Shown here: positions 1 through 4,375 of the stretch, in pieces
Position numbering within the stretch: the first letter of the stretch is position 1
How the letters are laid out: every line of letters starts with the position of its first letter
DNA from: Treponema sp.
Lineage (GTDB): Bacteria; Spirochaetota; Spirochaetia; Treponematales; Breznakiellaceae
DNA length: 6,067 nucleotides
NCBI GenBank assembly: GCA_009785545.1
Contig: WQWD01000151.1
Location: forward strand, 1 to 6,067
Direction of reading: 5' to 3'
Notes under the pieces: generated by a model
What the model saw: the letters and a program-made list of their open reading frames with translations, nothing else
The model's database searches: none
Told to the model about the DNA's origin: nothing
Position numbers and translations under genes: made by a program

Positions 1-25
1 AATTATACAAATCTGACGGAACATC

Positions 26-484
26 TTAACCGGCTGTCATCTGTTTGCGCGGATTCAAGAAGACAGAGACAACCTCAGCTTGTTTTTTTAAACTCATTTT
101 AAGTACACGCATATGAAGGCTGGCACTAACAGGTAAATCCTCAATAGGAGCAAGATAGATCATGCCTTGGATAGAACCGTGTGCAGGTCCATAGGTATTG
201 AAGATACCAAGTATTATAAGAATAGCCCAAAGTTTCAGCCATCCCAATTTTTTCCCGATAATGCTATCTTTAATCCACCAAATTACTATCCCAAACAAAA
301 GTCCTCTGATAATTTGAGCAAACAATACCCCACCCATACTGATTTCGTCTAAAGGTCTAAAACCCATGAGTTCAGCTACACTTTCTGCGTAACTTAAAGT
401 TAAAGGCATAGCAATTAAAGTAATAATTGTGTAAGTGATGACATGCACTATTATTATTTTGCCATAAAATTTTATTTTTTCCAT
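26..484 (-). CDS. Small polytopic membrane protein, unnamed family
   Basis: A 152-residue protein of unknown function, probably in the inner membrane. Three hydrophobic segments are clear (about residues 8-31, 51-71 and 81-97). They are separated by a short loop with GFRPLDEIS (41-49) and a basic stretch (IIGKKLGWLK). A conserved-looking NTYGPAHGSIQG motif (96-107) follows the third segment. The last 40 residues (from about 113) are less hydrophobic and end in a basic RKQMTAG tail. I recall similar unnamed membrane proteins of about 150 residues with a GPA.GS..G motif, but I can give no role. The ATG is supported by GGAGGG 3 nt upstream, and a promoter with an operator-like palindrome lies just before it. 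Downstream is only 25 nt of window. The gene sits next to an attC-like site, so it may be integron cargo, but it carries its own promoter and is less AT-rich than the Lgt-like gene. Confidence 0.75.
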   Translation of the reverse strand: MEKIKFYGKIIIVHVITYTIITLIAMPLTLSYAESVAELMGFRPLDEISMGGVLFAQIIRGLLFGIVIWWIKDSIIGKKLGWLKLWAILIILGIFNTYGPAHGSIQGMIYLAPIEDLPVSASLHMRVLKMSLKKQAEVVSVFLNPRKQMTAG

Positions 485-502
485 GAACCCTCCATTTTTT
501 CA

Positions 503-519
503 ATCCCATTATATGGGAT
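503..519 (-). promoter_or_regulatory. Promoter -10 inside a perfect palindrome (operator candidate)
   Basis: On the minus strand the sequence reads ATCCCATATAATGGGAT, two perfect 7-bp arms around a 3-nt centre. A consensus -10 box, TATAAT (513 down to 508), lies within it. Transcription would start near 501, giving a leader of about 17 nt with a GGAGGG ribosome site before the ATG at 484. The -35 is poor (TTAGGG at 537-532, 18-nt spacer). A dimeric repressor bound here would block RNA polymerase directly. The palindrome is seen directly; its role as an operator is inferred. Confidence 0.55.
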
Positions 520-581
520 ATAGTTAAAATACCCTAATATGTTTAATCCGTCAATATATTTTCAGTTAATTCAGGTTTTTA

Positions 582-711
582 TTTCGCCTAATGCACAATT
601 AGCACTCCGCCGTCTGAGGGTGTCTCGGCTTCCGGTTTTGCCAGCCCTGCAAACCTATGGTTTACTTATTCGGGCTGTCAAGCTGCCGCCAATCTTAAAC
701 GTTAGACGAAA
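582..711 (+). repeat. Integron attC-like recombination site
   Basis: This is a large imperfect inverted repeat with the layout of an attC (59-be) site. The right end has a perfect R' core, GTTAGAC (701-707, matching GTTRRRY). The left end has GCCTAAT (586-592, R''-like, one mismatch to RYYYAAC). The outer arms TTTCGCCTAATG (582-593) and CGTTAGACGAAA (700-711) match at 10 of 12 positions. Inside, CAGCCC (642-647) pairs with GGGCTG (672-677), and AAACC (651-655) pairs with GGTTT (659-663) around a 3-nt loop. An inner start, GTCTGAG at 612-618, gives arms of equal length and may be the true R''. The intact GTT puts the recombination point between 701 and 702 in plus orientation. However, both neighbouring genes are on the minus strand, which would be unusual for cassettes in that orientation. 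No integrase gene or second attC is visible. Confidence 0.6.
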
Positions 712-776
712 TAATTTTTCTTATCCATTTGCCGCGGATGGTAAATGGACATTTGCTACCAACTTAATATAATATT

Positions 777-1559
777 TTAATTAATTATTTTATTCCGTTT
801 TCTTATTATAAATATTTTTATTAATACAGTTAATACAATTAAAATACTTATAACTTGAGAAGTTGACAAATAAAACCATATTCCCCTAAATTCATCTCCG
901 CGTAAAAATTCAATAAAAAATCTTCCAATTGCATATATTATTAAATAAACATATAAAAGATTATTTTTAAATTTTCCTTTATTCAACAAATGATTAAGTA
1001 AAAAGAATAGACTTATATTAAAAAACGCTTCAAGTAATTGAACAGGAAACCGAGTTATACCATTTGCTTCTGGTATTGGATTATTTGTAAACATTAAACC
1101 AAATTTACATGAAATCCCAAAACAACAACCGCCTAAAAAACAACCAATTCTTCCAAAAAAATGAAATAATGGAATGCTTGCAAAAATAATGTCAACATAT
1201 TTTTGATAGACATTATTTTTTTTAATTAAAATATAACCTGTAAATATCCCACCAAGAAGTCCCCCATAAAATACACTGCCGCTAAAAATATATTGAAGAA
1301 CACCTAAAATATTTTTAAATGCGTTTATATTATTAAAAATAAATATTATTTTTCTATAATTAACTAATATATAGAGTAGATAACTTCCAATTATTGCACC
1401 AACTGATAAAAGTAAAATAAATATAATTACATCTGTATAATCAAGGTTAAATTTGATAGCTGTTAAACATGCATAAATGCCGGAGGAAAATATGCCGCAA
1501 AGCAGCATAATTTGAAATAAACCTATACTTCGTCCAAATATTTCAATATATGGAAACAT
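777..1559 (-). CDS. Lgt-family (prolipoprotein diacylglyceryl transferase-like) membrane protein
   Basis: A 260-residue polytopic inner-membrane protein, close to the usual Lgt length. Lgt transfers diacylglycerol from phosphatidylglycerol to the lipobox cysteine of prolipoproteins. The family landmarks are present in order: YGGLLGG (98-104, where Lgt has HGG), FGRIGCFLGGCCFG (135-148, the Lgt signature region), RFPVQLLEA (170-178) and GRFFIEFLRGD (212-222). The two arginines usually called essential have counterparts at R137 and R220. However, the His of HGG is Tyr98, and the Asn and Glu of the GRIGN..xGE signature are Cys140 and Cys145. This cysteine-rich variant points to a paralogue rather than the housekeeping enzyme, and its substrate is uncertain. 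Composition is extreme: 8 G/C in 60 nt at 1321-1380, against 33 in 60 in polA at 5281-5340. No clear Shine-Dalgarno or promoter precedes the ATG. The AT bias and the adjacent attC-like site suggest horizontal acquisition. Confidence 0.85.
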   Translation of the reverse strand: MFPYIEIFGRSIGLFQIMLLCGIFSSGIYACLTAIKFNLDYTDVIIFILLLSVGAIIGSYLLYILVNYRKIIFIFNNINAFKNILGVLQYIFSGSVFYGGLLGGIFTGYILIKKNNVYQKYVDIIFASIPLFHFFGRIGCFLGGCCFGISCKFGLMFTNNPIPEANGITRFPVQLLEAFFNISLFFLLNHLLNKGKFKNNLLYVYLIIYAIGRFFIEFLRGDEFRGIWFYLSTSQVISILIVLTVLIKIFIIRKRNKIIN

Positions 1560-1572
1560 AAAATTCTTAATA

Positions 1573-1606
1573 GACCGACAATAATAAAAGCTTATTACTG
1601 CCGGTC
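1573..1606 (-). terminator. Hairpin terminator of the 63/91-residue operon
   Basis: This inverted repeat has 15-nt arms and a 4-nt loop, running from GACCG at 1573 to CGGTC at 1606. Two positions do not match as DNA. In minus-strand RNA both become G-U wobble pairs, so the stem is continuous there; in plus-strand RNA they would be A-C mismatches. That strand bias fits a structure acting on minus-strand transcripts, 24 nt after the stop codon of the 91-residue gene. The tract that follows (TATTAAGAATTTT) is only loosely U-rich. It ends at the ATG of the Lgt-like gene, so the same stem would also sit in that gene's leader if transcripts read through. Confidence 0.6.
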
Positions 1607-1630
1607 AGATTCCTAATAAAAATCTCTAAT

Positions 1631-1906
1631 CTACCATGCACCCATACCTCTGCCAAAACTGTCTACAGCACTGGCACAAGCAACAGCACAAATCAATCTC
1701 GGTAATGCAATCACGAAACTGATAATACTAAGAACCAATCCTGCGGTAGCAACACCACGAGGTTGATTTGCAGCTTTAAGTTTTTTCATTCCAATTGCAC
1801 TTACAATGATACCAATTAATGAAAACCCCCATGCTCCAAAAACAAGCCCTGGAATAAAAGCACCAATTGCTCCTAAAATTCCTAAGATTAGACCTGCAAT
1901 TCCCAT
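1631..1906 (-). CDS. Small glycine-rich membrane protein (DUF4190-like)
   Basis: A 91-residue inner-membrane protein of unknown function. The pattern is hydrophobic, Gly/Ile/Leu-rich segments at about residues 2-18 and 20-40, a short basic loop (KKLKAANQPRG, 41-51), then a third segment at about 52-75 beginning GVATAGLVLSIISF. This layout, with a GxATAGLVLSII second half, is what I associate with DUF4190-type proteins, but the assignment is from memory. The C-terminus (ACASAVDSFGRGMGAW) is short and polar. A strong ribosome site, AGGAGG, lies 5 nt before the ATG. The gene starts 22 nt after the stop of the 63-residue gene, so the two are almost certainly cotranscribed from the promoter at 2152-2180. 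A hairpin ends the unit at 1606-1573. Confidence 0.75.
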   Translation of the reverse strand: MGIAGLILGILGAIGAFIPGLVFGAWGFSLIGIIVSAIGMKKLKAANQPRGVATAGLVLSIISFVIALPRLICAVACASAVDSFGRGMGAW

Positions 1907-1928
1907 AAAATCCTCCTACACTACGTTT

Positions 1929-2120
1929 TTAGCCCGTATGGCTTTTTTCTTTAGAACAACGTTCCTTTAGTTTTTTGACATCATCTTTAGAACTAGAAAC
2001 AGAAATAACTCCTCCCATTTGAACTTTTAGTAGGCTAATTGCTGTTTCAAGCAATTTATCCTTATTTTCTTCCGAAAATTGATGAAATATCCCACTAATT
2101 TGCCCAAATTTGTCATCCAC
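1929..2120 (-). CDS. 63-residue protein resembling an XRE regulator C-terminal tail
   Basis: A small soluble protein with no HTH. Residues 11-34 (IFHQFSEENKDKLLETAISLLKVQ) align without gaps to residues 86-109 of the divergent XRE protein, with 11 of 24 identical (the I-F, Q, D, L, A and LLKVQ positions). Helical tails of this kind commonly end phage-type XRE repressors and are thought to help them associate. The rest is a polar, Lys-rich tail (SSSKDDVKKLKERCSKEK). The start is GTG at 2120, with AAGGA 9 nt upstream. An out-of-frame ATG five bases before it is closer to that site but opens only a 31-codon frame. It is the first gene of the operon with the 91-residue membrane protein. It could be a tail-only partner or antagonist of the XRE protein, or the remnant of a duplicated regulator. 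No HTH remnant is visible upstream. Confidence 0.6.
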   Translation of the reverse strand: MDDKFGQISGIFHQFSEENKDKLLETAISLLKVQMGGVISVSSSKDDVKKLKERCSKEKSHTG

Positions 2121-2136
2121 GTCATTTTATCCTTAC

Positions 2137-2174
2137 GATGTATCACGTATCATTATATAGATGTATTATGTATC
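2137..2174. promoter_or_regulatory. Paired operator candidates for the XRE repressor
   Basis: Two copies of GATGTATNNNGTATC occur at 2137-2151 (GATGTATCACGTATC) and 2160-2174 (GATGTATTATGTATC), 23 bp apart, about two helical turns. The second copy fills the spacer between the -35 and -10 of the minus-strand promoter almost exactly. The first abuts the -10 and covers the expected start point. This is the geometry of a steric repressor site. The obvious candidate is the XRE protein encoded 60 bp to the right. Confidence 0.6.
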
Positions 2175-2180
2175 TGTCAA
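2152..2180 (-). promoter_or_regulatory. Consensus sigma-70 promoter of the 63/91-residue operon
   Basis: On the minus strand there is a perfect -35 TTGACA (2180-2175), a 17-nt spacer and a perfect -10 TATAAT (2157-2152). Transcription should start near 2145, giving a leader of about 25 nt with AAGGA before the GTG start at 2120. Such a strong promoter in front of a small regulatory operon normally needs a repressor, and operator-like repeats overlap it. Confidence 0.8.
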
Positions 2181-2188
2181 CCCATTTC

Positions 2189-2217
2189 TTGAATATTCAG
2201 CAAATTTATGTTATGTT
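2189..2217 (+). promoter_or_regulatory. Weak promoter for the XRE gene
   Basis: TTGAAT (2189-2194), a 17-nt spacer and TATGTT (2212-2217), each 4 of 6 to consensus. The predicted start near 2224 is about 10 nt before the chosen ATG at 2234. It lies to the right of the operator pair, so XRE expression could continue while the small operon is repressed. Confidence 0.35.
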
Positions 2218-2233
2218 AAACTTGGATAGGATT

Positions 2234-2596
2234 ATGGAAACCCATGTATATGAACGCTTAAAAGCCGTTAGAACAGTCTTAAAATACTCTCAAAGGGACT
2301 TTTCAAAGGGTATATTTTTACGACAAAGTTCTTATGCCAGAATAGAACAGGGAAAAATAACTGTAAATGAGCGTATTATTGAGCTTGTATGTTCAAAATA
2401 TAATGTAAATAAATCCTACTTAAAAGACGGTAAAGGAAAAATGTTTAGCGGAAACCCACCTGATGTAAAATTGGATAATTTGAACCAAATTTTTAACCAA
2501 CTTAATGGTTTATTTCAAGATTATTTGATATTTCAAGCAAAAGAACTATTAAAGGTTCAGAACAAACAAGATGAGCCTTTTTCAAAACTCGGTTAG
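2234..2596 (+). CDS. XRE-family phage-type transcriptional repressor
   Basis: A 120-residue DNA-binding protein. An N-terminal Cro/CI-type HTH spans about residues 6-63: YERLKAVRTVLKYSQRDFSK, then the recognition helix region RQSSYARIEQGK and ITVNERIIELVCSKYNVNKSYL. It is followed by the SYLKDGKGKMF motif (61-71) typical of phage-type repressors, a linker, and a helical tail (IFNQL...DYLIFQAKELLKVQ, 86-109). The start chosen is ATG 2234: it gives the usual METHVYERL-type N-terminus and has AGG three bases upstream. An in-frame ATG at 2138 would add 32 residues unlike any XRE N-terminus and would overlap the operator region. The gene diverges from the 63/91-residue operon and probably represses it through the GATGTATNNNGTATC pair. 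The last codons lie inside a hairpin that may terminate it. Confidence 0.85.
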   Translation: METHVYERLKAVRTVLKYSQRDFSKGIFLRQSSYARIEQGKITVNERIIELVCSKYNVNKSYLKDGKGKMFSGNPPDVKLDNLNQIFNQLNGLFQDYLIFQAKELLKVQNKQDEPFSKLG

Positions 2597-2610
2597 TTTT
2601 TCAAAAGGCT
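2574..2610 (+). terminator. Hairpin over the XRE stop codon
   Basis: The 16-nt arms AGCCTTTTTCAAAACT (2574-2589) and AGTTTTTCAAAAGGCT (2595-2610) pair at 14 of 16 positions around a 5-nt loop. The stop codon (2594-2596) straddles the loop and the right arm. There is no U-run after it, so it may work together with the next two hairpins, or mainly protect the mRNA end. Confidence 0.45.
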
Positions 2611-2613
2611 TTC

Positions 2614-2641
2614 GGAAAAGTGGTCTAAAGCCCACTTTTCC
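2614..2641. terminator. Perfect 10-bp intergenic hairpin
   Basis: GGAAAAGTGG (2614-2623) and CCACTTTTCC (2632-2641) are perfect complements around an 8-nt loop. It begins 17 nt after the XRE stop codon and is the most stable-looking stem of the cluster. It is followed by AACAAAAT rather than a U-run, so intrinsic termination is plausible but not certain. Confidence 0.45.
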
Positions 2642-2657
2642 AACAAAATCTAAGGTT

Positions 2658-2688
2658 GCTTTTTCAAAAACTGAAGTTTTGAAAAAGC
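2658..2688. repeat. Hairpin repeat with AAACTGAAGTTT core
   Basis: GCTTTTTCAAAAACT (2658-2672) pairs with AGTTTTGAAAAAGC (2675-2688), with one bulged A and a 2-nt GA loop. The core AAACTGAAGTTT (2668-2679) recurs in the same orientation at 4342-4353 inside another hairpin, so this is probably a member of a dispersed intergenic repeat family. Its left arm also resembles that of the hairpin at 2574-2610. Confidence 0.5.
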
Positions 2689-2740
2689 CTCAGATAACTA
2701 AAATTTCCACCTACTAGATTCCCCTGATTAACAAAAAAAG

Positions 2741-2773
2741 ATAGAATTCTACCATTGTTCGACAAAATTCTAT
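2741..2773. promoter_or_regulatory. Dyad upstream of the pentad-regulator gene (operator candidate)
   Basis: ATAGAATT (2741-2748) and AATTCTAT (2766-2773) form an 8-bp inverted repeat, with TTGTTCGACAA (2756-2766), itself partly palindromic, between them. TAGAATTCTA (2742-2751) is a second, perfect palindrome overlapping the left arm. The right arm runs into the -35 box at 2773, a natural place for autoregulation by the downstream HTH protein. Confidence 0.35.
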
Positions 2774-2800
2774 TGTTTCTTTTACCTTTTAGGATATTAT
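2773..2800 (+). promoter_or_regulatory. Promoter of the HTH-pentad gene
   Basis: TTGTTT (2773-2778), a 16-nt spacer and TATTAT (2795-2800). The expected start near 2806 leaves a leader of about 29 nt that contains GGAGG (2826-2830), 4 nt before the ATG at 2835. Confidence 0.5.
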
Positions 2801-2834
2801 TAGTTATCATACATTTTTGTTTTTTGGAGGATTT

Positions 2835-3518
2835 ATGTACAAAAAAATGCTTGGTGATACTATTTATCGGCTTAGAAAAGAAAAAGGATTATCGCAATCA
2901 GAACTTGGTGAATTGGTCGGCGTAAGCAACAAGGCAGTCAGCAAATGGGAAACGTACGAGGCAAACCCTGATATAACTTTGCTGCCGCTTTTGGCACAGG
3001 TTTTAGGTGTAACTACTGATGAACTTTTGACAGATATAAAAACTCAAAAAAATGATCCAAAAGCGAGGGAAACAACAGTTTTCGGATTACCGGGAACTGT
3101 TATTGAAACACCCGAAAAATATGAATTTGTCTCGGATAAAAAAACAAAAAAAGAATTGCCGTATGTGCACATCCATATAGGTAAACAGATTCAAACAGCC
3201 AATGCAAAAGCAAGAGGCATTATCGCAATCGGTAATAATGCAATCGGTATTATCAGCATTGGATTGATCAGTGTCGGGCTTATCAGCATTGGGTTGATTT
3301 CGACAGGGCTGCTGGCATTGGGACTATTGGCAGAAGGGATTGTTGCCATTGGGATATTTGCATTTGGAGGAGTTACTTTAGGCGTGATTGCCATCGGTGT
3401 GGTTTCCATTGGGGTGATTGCCATAGGGTATGTGTCTTTTGGGGTAATCTCTGTCGGGCATTACGCAAATACGATAACAGGCGGACGTGCTTTTGGCAGG
3501 CATATTTTCATTCGTTGA
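2835..3518 (+). CDS. XRE-family regulator with a C-terminal hydrophobic pentapeptide-repeat domain
   Basis: A 227-residue protein. Residues 1-67 are a classic XRE HTH (LGDTIYRLRKEKGLSQSELG, then ELVGVSNKAVSKWETYEANPDITLLPLLAQVLGVTTDELL), clearly DNA-binding. Residues 68-127 are a polar linker ending in LPYVHIHIGKQIQTANAKAR. Residues 128-207 are exactly 16 uninterrupted pentads of the form G-phi-phi-[A/S/T]-phi, with almost no charge (a single Glu). A short polar end follows (HYANTITGGRAFGRHIFIR). I recall HTH proteins with such Gly/Ile repeats in Firmicutes and treponemes, but know no function. The repeat could be a four-sided beta-solenoid or a membrane-embedded sensor. The start is ATG 2835, which has GGAGG 4 nt upstream; an in-frame TTG at 2817 would swallow that site. 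The gene has its own promoter and is convergent with the LuxR-type gene, leaving 17 nt between them. Confidence 0.85.
   Translation: MYKKMLGDTIYRLRKEKGLSQSELGELVGVSNKAVSKWETYEANPDITLLPLLAQVLGVTTDELLTDIKTQKNDPKARETTVFGLPGTVIETPEKYEFVSDKKTKKELPYVHIHIGKQIQTANAKARGIIAIGNNAIGIISIGLISVGLISIGLISTGLLALGLLAEGIVAIGIFAFGGVTLGVIAIGVVSIGVIAIGYVSFGVISVGHYANTITGGRAFGRHIFIR
3216..3455 (+). repeat. Coding tandem repeat: 16 pentads
   Basis: These 240 nt encode 16 consecutive 15-nt units with Gly first, hydrophobic residues at positions 2, 3 and 5, and Ala, Ser or Thr at position 4 in every unit. The second unit (GNNAI) is the only one with polar residues at positions 2-3, and the eighth ends in Glu. Codons vary between units (ATT, ATC, GTG, GTT, GGG, GGC), so the period is kept at protein level and is not a recent DNA duplication. 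Confidence 0.85.
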
Positions 3519-3525
3519 TTGTATG

Positions 3526-3546
3526 CGGCTTGAATTCAAATAGCCG
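3526..3546. terminator. Possible bidirectional terminator between convergent genes
   Basis: CGGCT (3526-3530) and AGCCG (3542-3546) flank the palindrome TTGAATTCAA (3530-3539). The dyad begins 7 nt after the stop codon of the pentad gene and covers the stop codon of the minus-strand regulator. The stem is short and no U-run follows on either strand, so this is a weak call. Confidence 0.25.
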
Positions 3547-4282
3547 GAAAATCAGGCATATCAAAGGATAGATCATCTAACTGAACAAGCCCCGTAAGAA
3601 TTGCGTAAACTACAATCTGTATGCGGTTTTTCAGGTTTGTTTTACGTTTTATGACTGTAAGACAATTTTTAATTGTGCCTTCGTTGTAATGAAGATTTTC
3701 AGCGATTTCTTCATCAGAGAAACCCTTTGCCATTTGTGTAATGATACACTTTTCCAGTGCAGTAAAAACCGTGCTGGCATTTTCCATGTGTTTATTTATA
3801 TGTAATTGTTCGGGAAATTGATTTTTATATAAGAACTCGTTATAAACAATATTGTTAATAGTTTTGTTTATATAACAGCCGTTTAAGCTGACAATATTGA
3901 TAACATACGCTAACTTATCAATATCTTCGTCTTTAATTAGAAACCCGGAAACTCCGGCTTTGAGTGCAAGGCTTGCATGAACTTCGATCTCTTGCTCTTG
4001 ATGAGCCTTATCTAAACAAAGCATAATTATTGCCGTAGACGGAGATCGCCTTAGTATCATTTGTGCAAGTTTATGTTCTGTTGTCATAGATAATTGCAAA
4101 TCCAGAACAATTACATTCGGCTTTAACTGCTCCGTTTTTATGATTACGCCTGTTTCGTCTTTTTCAATTCCGACTATGGAAATTTCTGAATGTTCGGACA
4201 GAGATGCCAAAACATCTTTTTGATCTTCTTTATGCGGCAAAGCAACAAGAACGCTAATCGTTTTGTCCAGCGTTTTTTCCAT
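3536..4282 (-). CDS. LuxR/NarL-type response regulator with atypical receiver domain
   Basis: A 248-residue cytoplasmic transcription factor. Residues about 8-130 are a receiver (REC) fold: beta-1 ISVLVA (9-14), the phosphoacceptor candidate D61 in VIVLDLQLS, and the conserved lysine K117 in GFLIKDED. Residues about 173-233 are a LuxR-type HTH (AKGFSDEEIAENLHYNEGTIKNCLTVIKRKTNLKNR.Q.VVYAILTGLV), close to the family pattern. The pocket is incomplete: the acidic pair after beta-1 is replaced by LPH (15-17), and the Thr/Ser switch position is Cys89. Phosphorylation may therefore be weak or absent. No sensor kinase is nearby. The gene is divergent from polA and convergent with the HTH-pentad gene. 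The -10 box of its promoter ends 7 nt before the ATG and there is no Shine-Dalgarno, so it is probably translated from a leaderless mRNA. Confidence 0.88.
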   Translation of the reverse strand: MEKTLDKTISVLVALPHKEDQKDVLASLSEHSEISIVGIEKDETGVIIKTEQLKPNVIVLDLQLSMTTEHKLAQMILRRSPSTAIIMLCLDKAHQEQEIEVHASLALKAGVSGFLIKDEDIDKLAYVINIVSLNGCYINKTINNIVYNEFLYKNQFPEQLHINKHMENASTVFTALEKCIITQMAKGFSDEEIAENLHYNEGTIKNCLTVIKRKTNLKNRIQIVVYAILTGLVQLDDLSFDMPDFPAI

Positions 4283-4289
4283 ATATTCT

Positions 4290-4317
4290 TGTATAAAAAT
4301 ATTGTCATATTTGTCAA
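4290..4317 (-). promoter_or_regulatory. Promoter of the LuxR-type gene, implying a leaderless mRNA
   Basis: On the minus strand there is a perfect -35 TTGACA (4317-4312), a 16-nt spacer and TATACA (4295-4290). The start point is expected at about 4283, directly before the ATG whose first base is 4282. The -35 overlaps the left copy of the AATGGACTTG direct repeat. Confidence 0.65.
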
Positions 4318-4375
4318 TGGACTTGAAAAGAAGTTGTTCAGAAACTGAAGTTTCCGAACAACTCTAATGGACTTG
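4316..4375. repeat. Direct repeats AATGGACTTG bracketing a hairpin
   Basis: AATGGACTTG occurs at 4316-4325 and again at 4366-4375. The 40 nt between them contain a near-perfect hairpin. The arrangement looks like a small inserted element with a duplicated target, or a slippage duplication. The left copy touches the -35 of the minus-strand promoter, and the right copy touches the polA promoter region. Confidence 0.5.
4332..4363. repeat. 32-nt hairpin repeat between divergent promoters
   Basis: AGTTGTTCAGAAACT (4332-4346) and AGTTTCCGAACAACT (4349-4363) pair at 14 of 15 positions around a GA loop. The single mismatch would be a G-U pair in minus-strand RNA. It shares the AAACTGAAGTTT core, in the same orientation, with the hairpin at 2658-2688. 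It lies upstream of both divergent genes, so it cannot be a terminator for either. A dispersed repeat, a protein-binding dyad or an insulator between the two promoters are all possible. Confidence 0.6.

Noticed and set aside
26..160. Frameshift or recombinational truncation at the C-terminus of the 152-residue protein
   Set aside because: The tail is less hydrophobic than expected, but I found no continuation in another frame and cannot show a break without homologues.
167..352. Plus-strand reading frame opposite the 152-residue membrane gene
   Set aside because: It is antisense to a gene with a good ribosome site and membrane segments, and has no start signals of its own.
539..772. Plus-strand reading frame of 77 codons
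   Set aside because: It lies across the attC-like inverted repeat, has no ribosome site, and its translation shows no domain or coding pattern.
2138..2233. Upstream start for the XRE gene at 2138
   Set aside because: The extra 32 residues overlap the operator repeats and have no family match. ATG 2234 gives a standard XRE N-terminus.
2267..2273. GTTAGAA as a second attC core
   Set aside because: It lies inside the HTH coding sequence, lacks the final pyrimidine and has no matching inverted arm.
3191..3424. Minus-strand frame rich in Pro, Ile, Met and Ala
   Set aside because: Its repetitive protein is only the mirror of the pentad repeat on the plus strand.
3536..4282. Two-component system with a nearby kinase
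   Set aside because: No histidine-kinase motifs occur in the window, and the receiver pocket is incomplete.
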